From positions 146,696-210,695 of the forward strand of contig NZ_CAIWNQ010000008.1 in assembly GCF_903914075.1 (NCBI RefSeq): 64,000 nt of DNA, given 5' to 3'. Positions 37,072 to 46,510 of the stretch are shown in pieces. How positions within the stretch are numbered: the first letter of the stretch is position 1; each line of letters begins with the position of its first letter. The notes beneath the pieces are model-generated. The model did not search any database. It was not told where the DNA came from and was given only the letters and a program-made list of their open reading frames with translations. The translations under genes and the position numbers were made by a program. Origin of the DNA: Ruegeria sp. THAF57 (lineage in GTDB: Bacteria > Pseudomonadota > Alphaproteobacteria > Rhodobacterales > Rhodobacteraceae).

Positions 37072-38183
37072 TACCCCTGAATGCGGTTCTCGGTTTCAGG
37101 ATCGAAGGCCACAGCCTTTTCCATGTTCACAGCGAAGGTGAAATCCTGCCCCGGCGCAACCTCTGCATCCGAGCGCATCCGCGCAATCACATCGCGCCCG
37201 CCCAATTGCATTGAGACAAATGTGTCTGACCCGGCCGGCTCGGTCACTACGATCCGGTTGGTCATTGTCGCAATGTTCGAGGATTTTCGATCCGCGCCAT
37301 CCATATCCGTGATGGTCTCGGGCCGTATGCCCAACAGGATGTCACGCCCGTCCCAATGGGACAGGTTGTCCTGACTGAAGGGCAGTTGCGCCATCGACCC
37401 GTCAAACAAGGCGACTTCGGCGTGGGGCCGCCCGTTCAACATCACCACCTTTGCAGGCAGCACGTTCATCGCGGGCGAGCCCATGAAGGTCGCCACAAAG
37501 ATATTGGCGGGGGTGTCATAGATCTCTTGCGGGGTGCCCAGTTGCTGCACGTAGCCGCCATTCATCACGGCGATACGGCTGGACAGGGTCATCGCCTCGA
37601 TCTGGTCGTGGGTCACGTAGACGATGGTGGTGCCAAGGTTCTGGTGCAGCTTCTTGATCTCGGTCCGCATGTCCACGCGCAGCTTTGCGTCAAGGTTGGA
37701 CAAGGGTTCGTCGAACAGAAACACATCCGGCTCACGCACCAGGGCCCGCCCCATGGCCACGCGCTGCCGCTGACCGCCCGAAAGCTGCCCCGGCTTGCGG
37801 TCCAGCAACTGTTCGATCTGCAACAGCTTGGCGACCTCGGCCATGGCCTTTTCTCGCTCGGGCTTGGGGACACCGTGCATCTCAAGTCCAAAGGTGATGT
37901 TCTGGCCCACGGTCATGTTGGGGTACAGCGCGTAGCTTTGGAACACCATGGCGATGTTGCGGTTTGACGGGTGCACCCCGTTCATCACCTGATCCTTGAT
38001 GCGGATCTCACCGCTGGTGATCTCTTCCAACCCTGCAATCATGTTCAGCAAGGTGGACTTGCCACAGCCCGAGGGCCCGACCAGAACGAGGAACTCTCCT
38101 TCCTGCACCGAGATGTCGACCTTGTGCAGCACTTCAACCGAGCCGTATGACTTGGTCGCGTTGTCGATATCGAGAAAGCCCAT
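37071..38183 (-). CDS. CUT1-type sugar ABC transporter ATPase (UgpC/MalK-like)
   Basis: 370 residues with Walker A GPSGCGKST (~37-45), Q-loop, signature LSGGQRQRVAMGRAL and Walker B FLFDEPLSNLDAKLR. A C-terminal TOBE/MalK regulatory domain (~240-370) with LGIRPETI follows. It powers import by the two permeases immediately upstream. The first base of its stop is shared with the start of the GMC gene. Such ATPases may serve several CUT1 importers. Confidence 0.94.
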   Translation of the reverse strand: MGFLDIDNATKSYGSVEVLHKVDISVQEGEFLVLVGPSGCGKSTLLNMIAGLEEITSGEIRIKDQVMNGVHPSNRNIAMVFQSYALYPNMTVGQNITFGLEMHGVPKPEREKAMAEVAKLLQIEQLLDRKPGQLSGGQRQRVAMGRALVREPDVFLFDEPLSNLDAKLRVDMRTEIKKLHQNLGTTIVYVTHDQIEAMTLSSRIAVMNGGYVQQLGTPQEIYDTPANIFVATFMGSPAMNVLPAKVVMLNGRPHAEVALFDGSMAQLPFSQDNLSHWDGRDILLGIRPETITDMDGADRKSSNIATMTNRIVVTEPAGSDTFVSMQLGGRDVIARMRSDAEVAPGQDFTFAVNMEKAVAFDPETENRIQG

Positions 38184-38189
38184 GACGCC

Positions 38190-39071
38190 TTATCCTTTCA
38201 CGGAACCCGCCATCAGGCCGCGGACGAAGTAACGACCGGCCACGATATAGACGAGCAGAGTTGGCATGGCGGCCAGAATGGCGCCAGCAAAATGTACGTT
38301 GTATTCCTTAACACCCGTCGATGACTGCACCAGATTGTTGAGTGCGACAGTCATCGGCTGGCTATTGGCATCGGCAAACGACGCGCCGAACAGGAAGTCA
38401 TTCCAGATGTTGGTGAACTGCCAGATGATCGACACCACCGCAATCGGGCCCGAGCTGGGCAGCAGGATGCGCCAGAAAATCTGAAAGAACCCCGCCCCGT
38501 CGATCTGCGCCGCGCGGATCAGCTCGGTCGGGAACACGGCATAGTAGTTGCGGAAATACAGCGTGGTGAAACCGATCCCATAGACCACATGCACCAGCGC
38601 CAGACCCCAAGTCGTGCCCGCCAGCCCAATAATGCCTAGCATCCGCGCCATCGGGATCAGCACGATCTGGAACGGGATGAAACAGGCAAACAGCATCAGC
38701 CCGAACAGGATGGTGTCGTATTTAAATCGCCACTTGGTCAGCACATAACCGTTCAGCGCGCCAAGGACGGTCGACACGATAACAGCCGGAACCACCATCT
38801 TGATCGAGTTCCAGAAGTAGGGCTTCAATCCCGTAGGATCGACCCCGATCTGGGCCGAGGACCACGCCTTGAACCACGGCTCAAGCGTGAACACCTGCGG
38901 CAGATTCATCATGCCGCCACCGGTGATTTCCTCCAGCGGTTTGACCGAGTTCACCAGCATCACGTAAAGCGGCAGCAGGTAGAACAGCGCAAACAGCAGC
39001 AGCACCAGATAGATCAGCGTGCGGGCAACGCGGCCCGTTCGGATCGCGGTATCTTGCGAGGCCTGAGACAT
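38190..39071 (-). CDS. CUT1-type sugar ABC transporter permease (MalG-like)
   Basis: 293 residues with about six spans. The coupling motif LIRAAQIDGAGFFQIFWRIL fits the EAAxxDGA consensus, followed by PSSGPIAVVSI. It shares a base with the MalF-like gene start and stop region, so the permease pair is co-translated. A cytoplasmic N-terminus with no large insert matches MalG rather than MalF. Confidence 0.93.
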   Translation of the reverse strand: MSQASQDTAIRTGRVARTLIYLVLLLFALFYLLPLYVMLVNSVKPLEEITGGGMMNLPQVFTLEPWFKAWSSAQIGVDPTGLKPYFWNSIKMVVPAVIVSTVLGALNGYVLTKWRFKYDTILFGLMLFACFIPFQIVLIPMARMLGIIGLAGTTWGLALVHVVYGIGFTTLYFRNYYAVFPTELIRAAQIDGAGFFQIFWRILLPSSGPIAVVSIIWQFTNIWNDFLFGASFADANSQPMTVALNNLVQSSTGVKEYNVHFAGAILAAMPTLLVYIVAGRYFVRGLMAGSVKG

Positions 39072-39964
39072 CAGCGTTTCTCCCGCAATTCGGCGTACAA
39101 GTAGGGGATCATGATTGCCGCAATGGTCATCAGCATGATCGTCGCTGAGGCCGCGCCGATCCCCATCTGGTTCCGCGTAAACGTATAGGAATACATGAAG
39201 GTTGCGGGCAGTTCGGTGGCCCGTCCAGGTCCGCCACCCGTTAGCGCGATTACAAGGTCAAAGGTCTTGATCGCAAGGTGGCTGAGGATCACGAAGGCCG
39301 ACAGGAATGCAGGCCGCAGCTGCGGGATGATGATCCGACGATATAGGTTCCAGTTCGACGCCCCATCCATTTGTGCCGCGCGCAGGATTTCATTGTCGAT
39401 GCCGCGCAGACCGGCCAGAAACATCGCCATGACAAACCCGCTGGTCTGCCAGACTGCCGCCAGGACGACCGTGTAGATCGCGTAATCGCGGTTCTTGATC
39501 CAGTCGAATTCGAAACTGGTCCAACCCCATGTGTGCATGACGTTTTCCAGCCCGATACCCGGATCCAGAAACCATTTCCACGCCGTGCCGGTGACGATGA
39601 AACTCAACGCCATCGGGTACAGGTAGATCGGGCGCAACAGCCCTTCGCCGCGGATCTTCTGATCAAGGAAGATCGCCAGTCCCAGCCCGATACAGGTGCA
39701 GATCACGATATAGAGACCTGCGAAAATCCCCATGTTGATCAGCGAGGTTTCCCAATGGCTCAGACGCCACAGCTTGTCGTAGTTTTCCCATCCGACCCAG
39801 CCAAAGGTCGGCAGGATGCGGCTGTCGGTAAACGACAGGTAGACCGAGAACAGGATAAACCCGTACACAAAGACCAGCATCATCGCCAGCGACGGTGACA
39901 GGACCAGCTTGGGTATCCAGTTCTGAAGGCGAGTCTTGAAATCCGCGTCGGCTGAAGCAGCCAT
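39071..39964 (-). CDS. CUT1-type sugar ABC transporter permease (MalF-like)
   Basis: 297 residues with about six spans, first span at ~20-42. The coupling motif ILRAAQMDGASNWNLYRRII is followed by PQLRPAFLSA. It lacks the long periplasmic loop of E. coli MalF, as is usual for the short UgpA-like subfamily. It forms a heterodimer with the downstream MalG-like protein. Confidence 0.93.
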   Translation of the reverse strand: MAASADADFKTRLQNWIPKLVLSPSLAMMLVFVYGFILFSVYLSFTDSRILPTFGWVGWENYDKLWRLSHWETSLINMGIFAGLYIVICTCIGLGLAIFLDQKIRGEGLLRPIYLYPMALSFIVTGTAWKWFLDPGIGLENVMHTWGWTSFEFDWIKNRDYAIYTVVLAAVWQTSGFVMAMFLAGLRGIDNEILRAAQMDGASNWNLYRRIIIPQLRPAFLSAFVILSHLAIKTFDLVIALTGGGPGRATELPATFMYSYTFTRNQMGIGAASATIMLMTIAAIMIPYLYAELREKR

Positions 39965-40017
39965 GGCGCGCCCTCCTGCGAGTTGTGTTTTAAGGCGTTG
40001 AGCGCCCTCTTTGGACA

Positions 40018-40037
40018 GGGCGGCTAAACCGCCGCCC
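40018..40037 (-). terminator. Intercistronic hairpin after the sugar-binding protein gene
   Basis: GGGCGGC pairs with GCCGCCC around a 6-base loop, just downstream of the binding-protein stop. There is no T-run, so it more likely stabilises the upstream transcript or partly stops transcription, keeping binding protein levels above permease levels. Confidence 0.5.
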
Positions 40038-40055
40038 CGTCACGAGGATCACTGA

Positions 40056-41306
40056 TCACTTGGCAATCGACACCGCGTCGACCAGTTCGGCCACTGCGGT
40101 TTCGCTGTCATATTCGCCGTTGAAATGCGCCGTTACGACGTCATAAACCGCGTTTTTGACCGATGCGGGCGCCGCGTGGCCATGCGCCATCGAGCCGAAC
40201 AGATTGCCCGAAGCCGCAGCCGCAGCCAGATCTTTCATGCCCTGCTTGCCGCAGTCGTCGAAATCCGCATCGCTGACATCGGTCCGCGCCGGGACCGAGC
40301 CCTTGACCACGTTGAACGCCGATTGGAACGAGGGTGACAAGATCGCGCTCGCAAGCGCTGCCTGCTCTGCCGAAACCGATCCACCCTGATCGAACATCAT
40401 GAACTGGTCGGCGTTGAAGGTCACCTGATCTGCGGTACCGGGGAAGCGGAAGCACAGGAAATCCTGACCCGGAACTTTTCCTGCGTTCAGGAACTCGCCC
40501 TTGGCCCAGTCACCCATCATCTGGAAACCAGCTTCGCCATTGATGACCATCGCCGTCGCCAGGTTCCAGTCGCGACCTGAGAAGTTCTCGTCAACATTGT
40601 CGCGGATAAAGGCCATGCGATCGAACGCCTCTTTCATGGCGTCTCCGCCCAAAGTGCCCTCATCCAGATCAATAAAGGCAGCTTTGTATCCGTCCGGGCC
40701 AAGCGTCGACATTGCCACGGCGTCGAAAACGGTCGCGTCCTGCCACGCCTGACCACCATGCGCAATCGGTGTCACACCTGCCGCTTTCAGCGCTTCAACA
40801 GCGGCAACGAACTCGTCCCAGTTGGTCGGCTGGGCGATACCGTTTGCGTCCAGCACCGACTTGTTCGCCCAAACCCAGTTGGTCGAATGCACGTTGACCG
40901 GAGCCGAAACCCATTTGCCGTCAAACTTTGCAAATGCCTTGAGCGCGTCCGGAACCACATCGTCCCAGCCTTCCTTGGCCGCCACGTCGTTCAGATCAGC
41001 CAGCGCGCCCTGCGCGGCCCAGTCCTGAATATCGAACCCCAGACCCTGAACGGCTGTGGGAGCGTTGCCTGCGGTGACACGCGCGCGCAGAACAGTCATT
41101 GCCTGCTCACCGCCGCCGCCGGCGACCGGCATGTCCGTCCAGCCAACGCCCTGACCCGAAAGGTCGTCTTTCAGAACATTCAGCGCCGCGGCTTCACCGC
41201 CCGAGGTCCACCAGTGCAGAACCTCAACCTCTTCGGCATGCGCCAGGCTGGTGGTGCACAGCAGCCCTGCCACAATTACCGATTTCGTTTTCAAAAGTTT
41301 ACGCAT
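40056..41306 (-). CDS. CUT1-type sugar ABC transporter substrate-binding protein
   Basis: 416 residues from the ATG at 41304-41306, selected because [24 protein letters not shown] is a Sec signal peptide and GGAGG precedes it. Family-1 features include [16 protein letters not shown] after cleavage and [13 protein letters not shown]. It would bind a mono- or oligosaccharide in the periplasm. Genes on either side are an aldehyde dehydrogenase and the permeases, which fixes its place in the operon. The sugar cannot be deduced, although the oxidoreductases and KdgK suggest it is oxidised to a sugar acid. Confidence 0.93.
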   Translation of the reverse strand: MRKLLKTKSVIVAGLLCTTSLAHAEEVEVLHWWTSGGEAAALNVLKDDLSGQGVGWTDMPVAGGGGEQAMTVLRARVTAGNAPTAVQGLGFDIQDWAAQGALADLNDVAAKEGWDDVVPDALKAFAKFDGKWVSAPVNVHSTNWVWANKSVLDANGIAQPTNWDEFVAAVEALKAAGVTPIAHGGQAWQDATVFDAVAMSTLGPDGYKAAFIDLDEGTLGGDAMKEAFDRMAFIRDNVDENFSGRDWNLATAMVINGEAGFQMMGDWAKGEFLNAGKVPGQDFLCFRFPGTADQVTFNADQFMMFDQGGSVSAEQAALASAILSPSFQSAFNVVKGSVPARTDVSDADFDDCGKQGMKDLAAAAASGNLFGSMAHGHAAPASVKNAVYDVVTAHFNGEYDSETAVAELVDAVSIAK

Positions 41307-41365
41307 TGTTGTTTCCTCCCTAAATGCGATCTTTTTCTGGCGCTTATTGATGTTTGATGCGCCGT

Positions 41366-42889
41366 TCAGTCTTGCGACACCCATGGCGCACGGCTGTCGC
41401 CGATGCGCATAACCACGGATTTCACTTCGAAGAATTCCTCGAACCCATATTGTCCGATTTCCCGCCCCTGCCCGGATTGCTTGACCCCACCGAACGCAAC
41501 CTCGGGGAATCCGTCCATCCAGGTATTGGTCCAGACCGTTCCCGCTTCTGCGCGGCGGGCGAATTCAAGGCAGGTGTGGACGTTGGTACTCCAGACCCCA
41601 GCCGACAGACCGTAAATGCTATCATTGGTCAGTGCGACGGCTTCGTCCAGTGTTTTGAATGTCAGGACCGTCAGAACCGGGCCAAACACCTCATCCCGCG
41701 CAATCGGCATGTCCGGTTGAACATTGGTGACGATGGTAGGCTGGTAGAACTGATCGCCAAGCCCCTCGACCTGCAGGCGATCGCCGCCCATGGCAATCTC
41801 GGCACCGGCGGCCTGCGCGTCTTTGACATAGGCGTCGATCTTGGCGTTATGTTCCGGCGTGACGATAGCACCGACCTGTGTTGTCGGGTCCATCGGATCA
41901 CCGAATTTCACCTTGCGGGACAAGTCCACAACCCGCTTGGTGAAGGCTTCGGCAATGTCCTCGTGCACGATGATGCGGCTGCTCGAGTTACAGCATTGGC
42001 CCACATTGAAATAGACCCCAAACACGACCGCGTCCGCCGCCGATTCCAGATCCGCGTCCGGGAAGATCACCTGAGGGTTCTTGCCGCCCAGTTCCAGCGC
42101 AACTTTCTTGAGCGTATCCGAGGCCACCGAACTGATTGTCTTGCCGACTGCGGTCGAGCCGGTGAAGCTGACCATGTCTACCGCCTGATGCGTGGACAAT
42201 ACGCTGCCGACCGGCACGCCATGGCCCAGAACAATGTTGCACACGCCTGCCGGAAGCCCGGCCTCGATCAGCAACTCGCCCAGCATCAGGGTGGTGGAGG
42301 GGGTCATTTCCGAGGGTTTCACGACAACCGTGCATCCCGCCGCCAGTGCAAAGGGCAGTTTCTGGCTGAGAATCCAGAACGGGAAGTTCCAAGGGGTGAT
42401 GATCGACACCACACCAATAGGCTCTTTCAGAACCACACCCATCATGTCGGCGCCCAGCGTGTTGTGACTGTCGCCATGGGTGCTGCGCGCCAGTGACGCG
42501 GCATATCGCCAGAGGTCGGCCGCTCCACCGACCTCACCTCTGGCTTGGCTGATCGGCTTGCCGCTTTCCAGCGTTTCGATAACGGCGATCCGATCTACAT
42601 TCTGTTCAATCAGGTCAGCGACCTTCAAGAGAACAGTGGCACGCTCTTTGCCCGATGCGCGGCTCCAAGCCCCGCTGTCGAACGCAGTGCGGGCGGCTTG
42701 AATGGCCGCCTCAGCTTCGGCCTCGCCCCCTAGGGCGGACCGGCTGACGGTGTGCCCGTGCGAGGGTGAGCGACGCTCGAACGTCTCGCCCGACGCGCTG
42801 TCCTGCCAGGTTCCGTTGATCATATGCTGGCCTTCGAACAGCGGCGGCAGGTCGAACGGGATGGCTGGGTTGATCGTCATATCTTTCAT
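41366..42889 (-). CDS. NAD(P)-dependent aldehyde dehydrogenase
   Basis: 507 residues from the ATG at 42887-42889, 4 bases after the enoyl-CoA hydratase stop. Catalytic Cys300 is in [12 protein letters not shown] and the general-base Glu in [10 protein letters not shown], with [10 protein letters not shown] and the cofactor-binding [11 protein letters not shown]. The family is the betaine-aldehyde/lactaldehyde type. It should oxidise an aldehyde formed by one of the GMC alcohol oxidoreductases in the same operon. Confidence 0.92.
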   Translation of the reverse strand: MKDMTINPAIPFDLPPLFEGQHMINGTWQDSASGETFERRSPSHGHTVSRSALGGEAEAEAAIQAARTAFDSGAWSRASGKERATVLLKVADLIEQNVDRIAVIETLESGKPISQARGEVGGAADLWRYAASLARSTHGDSHNTLGADMMGVVLKEPIGVVSIITPWNFPFWILSQKLPFALAAGCTVVVKPSEMTPSTTLMLGELLIEAGLPAGVCNIVLGHGVPVGSVLSTHQAVDMVSFTGSTAVGKTISSVASDTLKKVALELGGKNPQVIFPDADLESAADAVVFGVYFNVGQCCNSSSRIIVHEDIAEAFTKRVVDLSRKVKFGDPMDPTTQVGAIVTPEHNAKIDAYVKDAQAAGAEIAMGGDRLQVEGLGDQFYQPTIVTNVQPDMPIARDEVFGPVLTVLTFKTLDEAVALTNDSIYGLSAGVWSTNVHTCLEFARRAEAGTVWTNTWMDGFPEVAFGGVKQSGQGREIGQYGFEEFFEVKSVVMRIGDSRAPWVSQD

Positions 42890-42893
42890 TACG

Positions 42894-43661
42894 CTACAGG
42901 CCCGAGTATTGAGGGTTACGTTTTTCCAAAAAGGCATTCACGCCTTCGTCACGGTCCGCTGAGGCGGCAATGGCCGCGCTTCCAAGCGCTTCGACGGCTG
43001 CATCCCGGTCTTCGCCTACGGCCGCGTGGATCATGTTCTTGGCGATTTCAGTGGCGCGGGGTGACAGGCCCGCCAGATCAGCAGCCAGTTCCAGCGCGCG
43101 GCCCAATACGTCTTCGGCCACTTCAGCTGCAAAACCCAGCGACACCGCGCGGTCTGCCCCGATCCGACGTCCAAACAGGGCCATTTCCTTAACAGCCCCT
43201 TCGGGGATGAGCCGGGTCAGGCGTTGCGTGCCGGACCACCCCGGAACAATGCCGACCCTTGCTTCGGGAAGGGCGAGGGTTGCACTTGGGGCCAGTAGGC
43301 GAAGATCACAGCAGCTTGCCAGTTCCAGGCCGCCGCCAAAGGCGTGCCCGTTCATGGCCGCGATGGTGGGTTTGCCCAACCGCGCCAACCGGTCAAAGAT
43401 ACGATGCCCGTCCCGCACCCAATGACGCGCGAATTCGGCGGGGCTGAGTCCACCCCACGCGCCGATATCGGCCCCGCAACAGAACGCCTTTTCGCCAGCT
43501 CCGGTCAGGATCAGACACCGGATTGCTGCATCACGCTCAACCTCGCGCACGCGGGCCTCCAACGCGTCCAGCATTGGGATCGTCAGGGCGTTCAACTTGG
43601 CGACATTGTCCAAAGTGACAATCGCCGCGTGGCCCTGGATATCAAAGGCAACACTGCTCAC
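42894..43661 (-). CDS. Enoyl-CoA hydratase/isomerase family protein
   Basis: 255 residues with the crotonase oxyanion-hole segments AFCCGADIGAW (~60-70) and NGHAFGGGLELASCCDLRL (~105-123). EARVGIVPGWSGTQRL follows, where a hydratase usually has its second catalytic Glu; the Pro-Gly-Trp there is typical of the family. It acts on an acyl-CoA thioester. It overlaps the CoA-transferase gene by 4 bases, which suggests sequential action on one acid. Confidence 0.9.
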   Translation of the reverse strand: MSSVAFDIQGHAAIVTLDNVAKLNALTIPMLDALEARVREVERDAAIRCLILTGAGEKAFCCGADIGAWGGLSPAEFARHWVRDGHRIFDRLARLGKPTIAAMNGHAFGGGLELASCCDLRLLAPSATLALPEARVGIVPGWSGTQRLTRLIPEGAVKEMALFGRRIGADRAVSLGFAAEVAEDVLGRALELAADLAGLSPRATEIAKNMIHAAVGEDRDAAVEALGSAAIAASADRDEGVNAFLEKRNPQYSGL

Positions 43662-45229
43662 AGCTGCAGTCCCATCGGTCCTTCAAGGAACAGAGAGGCA
43701 GGCATCAGCGTTGCGTTTTCAGCCACTGTCACGCGCCCGCCCGAGGCCGCAACAATGTCGCGCTGCGCGTCGATCCCCGGCATGATTTCAGTGGCAACCA
43801 GCCCCTCATCCGTCAGACGGATCACACAGCGCTCGGTCACATAGATCACCTCTTGCCCGGTTTCGCGCGCACGACGCCCCGAGAAGGTGACGTGTTCAAC
43901 CTTGTCCACCATCTTGGTAAACTTACCGGGCGCGGTGACCCGGATGCCGTCACTTCCCAGATCAATCTTCGCGCCAGCCTCGAACCAGCCCGAGAACACG
44001 ATCCGCTTGGCCCGCGCCGTGATATCCACGAAACCGCCGCACCCTGCGGTCAGATAGGGTTTTTTGCCAAGCTTCGACACGTTCACATTGCCGTCCACAT
44101 CGACCTCAAGGAACGAGAGGAACGACATGTCGAACCCACCCCCTTGAAAATAGATGAACTGCTGCGGCGACGGCACAAAGGCATGAGCGTTTGATGCACA
44201 GCCAAATGCGAACCCGGTCAGGGGGACGCCGCCCACCGCGCCCTGCTCGATCGCCCAAGTCACGGCTTTGGGGTGCCCTTCCTCTAGCAAGATCCGGGGG
44301 ACCATGGCACTGATCCCGAACCCCAGATTTGCGCTCATGCCCGAGCGCAACTCCATGGCCGCCCGGCGTGCGATAACCTTTTCAACGCCGTGCTCGGCAA
44401 GCGAGAAACTGTCCCAGGGCCGCATGACCTGACCCGAAATCGCGGGATCATAGGGCGTTTCGGTGGTCTGCTTCTGGTCCGGATCTTCGACGATCAGGTC
44501 CACCAGATGCCCCGGTACGCGGACATCGTGGGGGCGCAGGCTGCCTTCCGCTGTTACCCGCTGAACCTGAGCAATCACGATCCCGCCGTGATTTCGCACG
44601 CAAATTGCCTGCTCCAACCCACCCAGATAAGCACCCTCGTGCTCATAGGTCAGGTTGCCAAATTCATCTGCTGTGGTGGCACGCAGAATACAGACATTGG
44701 GAATGATATTCGGAAAATGCAGCCATGTCTGGTCGCCAAACTCGACGCGCGCGACAATCGGGGCCGCAGCCCCGCGCGCGTTCATCGCGCATCCTTCGCG
44801 GATCGGGTCGACAAAAGTATCCAGACCCACTTGCGTCAGCACGCCGGGCCGATGCGCCGCCGCCTCGCGCTGCATGTCGAACATGATACCGGACGGCACA
44901 TTATAAGCCGCGACGCGATCTTCGACGATCATTTTCCAGATTTCCGGCATCTCAAGGCTGGACGGCCCCGACGGATATGACCCCGCCAATACCCGCGTCA
45001 GCAACCCGTCCTGCGCCAGATACTCCATCCCCTTTACACCATACATGTCGCCAGCCGCGATAGGGTGAAGCGAGGTGATGTCGCGCGGATGGCCGTCCTG
45101 CTGAAACCGGTCGCCAATGGCTTTTAGGACAGCGTCGGGGCAGCCCAAGGCCGACGAGGACGAAACCGAGACAACAGCCCCATCAGGGACCACTTCGGCA
45201 GCTTGCCCGGCTGATACCAGTTTCTTCAT
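43658..45229 (-). CDS. Acyl-CoA:acetate/3-ketoacid CoA-transferase (YdiF-like, fused subunits)
   Basis: 523 residues comprising both alpha- and beta-type CoA-transferase domains in one chain. The catalytic Glu sits in TWAIEQGAVGG (~330-340). Early MKKLVSAGQAAEVVPDGAVV is the usual start, and RATTADEFGNLTYEHEG is the family mid-section. It moves CoA between a carboxylic acid and acetyl-CoA or a similar donor. It is the first gene of the 14-gene operon; RBS GGGGAGG, promoter and LacI-type operators lie directly upstream. Confidence 0.9.
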   Translation of the reverse strand: MKKLVSAGQAAEVVPDGAVVSVSSSSALGCPDAVLKAIGDRFQQDGHPRDITSLHPIAAGDMYGVKGMEYLAQDGLLTRVLAGSYPSGPSSLEMPEIWKMIVEDRVAAYNVPSGIMFDMQREAAAHRPGVLTQVGLDTFVDPIREGCAMNARGAAAPIVARVEFGDQTWLHFPNIIPNVCILRATTADEFGNLTYEHEGAYLGGLEQAICVRNHGGIVIAQVQRVTAEGSLRPHDVRVPGHLVDLIVEDPDQKQTTETPYDPAISGQVMRPWDSFSLAEHGVEKVIARRAAMELRSGMSANLGFGISAMVPRILLEEGHPKAVTWAIEQGAVGGVPLTGFAFGCASNAHAFVPSPQQFIYFQGGGFDMSFLSFLEVDVDGNVNVSKLGKKPYLTAGCGGFVDITARAKRIVFSGWFEAGAKIDLGSDGIRVTAPGKFTKMVDKVEHVTFSGRRARETGQEVIYVTERCVIRLTDEGLVATEIMPGIDAQRDIVAASGGRVTVAENATLMPASLFLEGPMGLQL

Positions 45230-45263
45230 GACGACCTCCCCGATTCCAGCGATTCACGGATGT

Positions 45264-45298
45264 ACTGGAACGATCCAATCGTTACTGGAACGATCCAA
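45264..45298 (-). promoter_or_regulatory. Tandem LacI-type operators
   Basis: Two identical 15-base direct repeats, ACTGGAACGATCCAA at 45264-45278 and 45284-45298, are 20 bases apart centre to centre, placing them on the same DNA face. Each contains TGGAACGATCCA, a near-perfect dyad with the central CG of LacI-family sites. One lies in the promoter spacer and one just downstream of the -10. The LacI-family protein encoded within this operon is the obvious candidate ligand. Confidence 0.75.
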
Positions 45299-45307
45299 AA
45301 CTTGCAA
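45278..45307 (-). promoter_or_regulatory. Predicted sigma-70 promoter of the 14-gene operon
   Basis: On the minus strand, TTGCAA (45302-45307) and TAACGAT (45278-45284) are separated by 17 bases. The CoA-transferase ATG lies about 48 bases downstream of the -10. The repressor sites overlap the spacer and the initial transcribed region, which fits steric repression. Confidence 0.65.
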
Positions 45308-45727
45308 CAGGAAAAACCAACCCTGCGCCTGCACCAAGTCCAACACCATCTTCAACAAGGGGAAGCACACTGCAATTTCGCGCAGCGCGAAACCACGAGG
45401 TTGCCCACGTGGGTGCCACAAGTCACCTAGTCGCTTTACGTCAGGTCGACACACTGAACGCAACGAAGCGTGTTGGCTCTCTCCTAATTGCGCGGTATGA
45501 AGGGGAGCGGTAATGATCGTCTTATACGTGTAAAATAACGTTAGGTAACTTTTTCTTTTTGCGACTATTTCATATCCCTCGCTCAACAAATAAACAGGGG
45601 GCTAAAAAATTCACAAAAATATCATTTTTAATATTAAAGTTTTGACCTTCTAAGTTTAACAGAAGACCCAGTCACTCCTCTTAGCGCTGCATTAACTAGC
45701 GCTGACTAAGTTTCAGGGTTTGTTTTT
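45308..45727. other. Intergenic region between the catabolic operon and the exopolysaccharide locus
   Basis: Gene-free and AT-rich in its right half (45540-45660), consistent with a promoter area for exoY. A pair of AGCGCT palindromes occurs near 45683-45706, close to the exoY start. The frames here are short and have no recognisable protein features. No terminator or RNA was identified. Confidence 0.4.
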
Positions 45728-46414
45728 ATGCTTGATTTTTCTCACCCGTCCCGTTTCCAAGGCAGCAAGACCCAAGAACCCGCGGCGCAGACAACCCCAA
45801 ACGGGTTTTATACAGGCATTGGCAAACGTGTTTTTGACGTTTCCCTTGCCCTTCTGCTTCTGCCGGCCCTTGCACCCGTCATCTTTGTTCTTTGGTGTCT
45901 GGTCCGCCGCGACGGTGGGCCGGGTTTTTTTGGTCATACGCGTATCGGAAAAGGGGGTAAACCCTTTAAATGCTGGAAAATCCGCAGCATGGTCGTAGAC
46001 GCAGAAGAAAAGCTTCAGGCTTATCTGGATGCAAATCCCGACGCGGCAGCCGAGTGGGAGCGGGATCACAAACTGACAATCGATCCGCGAATCAACCGGC
46101 TGGGTGACATTCTGCGCAAGACCAGTTTGGACGAGCTTCCTCAGATCTGGAACGTCCTGAAGGGTGAGATGAGCTTTGTCGGCCCACGGCCCGTAGTTGC
46201 TGTCGAACTGATCAAATACGGCAGCTCGGCATCAGCCTATCTTGCGCAAAAACCGGGCATCACCGGGTTGTGGCAGGTTTCGGGCCGGAACGACATCAGC
46301 TATCGCGAGCGGGTAGAAATGGACGTAGCATATTTGGCCGCAAGAAGCTTTCTGAAGGACGTTAAAATCATCTCGCTTACCGCTTCTGCGGTTTTTCTAA
46401 GAACTGGCCGATAA
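45728..46414 (+). CDS. exoY: Undecaprenyl-phosphate sugar transferase, ExoY type
   Basis: 228 residues. One N-terminal span (~37-55) is followed by the bacterial sugar-transferase domain with FKCWKIRSMVVDA (~75-87), LRKTSLDELPQIWNVLKGEMS (~134-154), FVGPRPVV and the PGITGLWQVSGR motif (~178-189). It transfers the first sugar-1-phosphate to the lipid carrier at the inner membrane, starting the repeat unit of the exopolysaccharide. It opens the polysaccharide locus and is followed by ExoP. Confidence 0.92.
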   Translation: MLDFSHPSRFQGSKTQEPAAQTTPNGFYTGIGKRVFDVSLALLLLPALAPVIFVLWCLVRRDGGPGFFGHTRIGKGGKPFKCWKIRSMVVDAEEKLQAYLDANPDAAAEWERDHKLTIDPRINRLGDILRKTSLDELPQIWNVLKGEMSFVGPRPVVAVELIKYGSSASAYLAQKPGITGLWQVSGRNDISYRERVEMDVAYLAARSFLKDVKIISLTASAVFLRTGR

Positions 46415-46510
46415 CTGGGTCCGCAGCCCTTTAATGTCGGTAAAATGGCATGTAAGGAGCGCCTGCGCACCCGTCTGACGTGCGCGGGGCAAAAGGATTC
46501 CGGGCTGATT

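Noticed and set aside
45264..45298. Direct repeats read as iterons or a CRISPR fragment
   Set aside because: Only two copies, each a CG-centred dyad at promoter spacing; the operator explanation fits better.
45254..45589. 111-codon minus-strand frame upstream of the CoA-transferase
   Set aside because: It overlaps the predicted promoter and operators and has no protein features.
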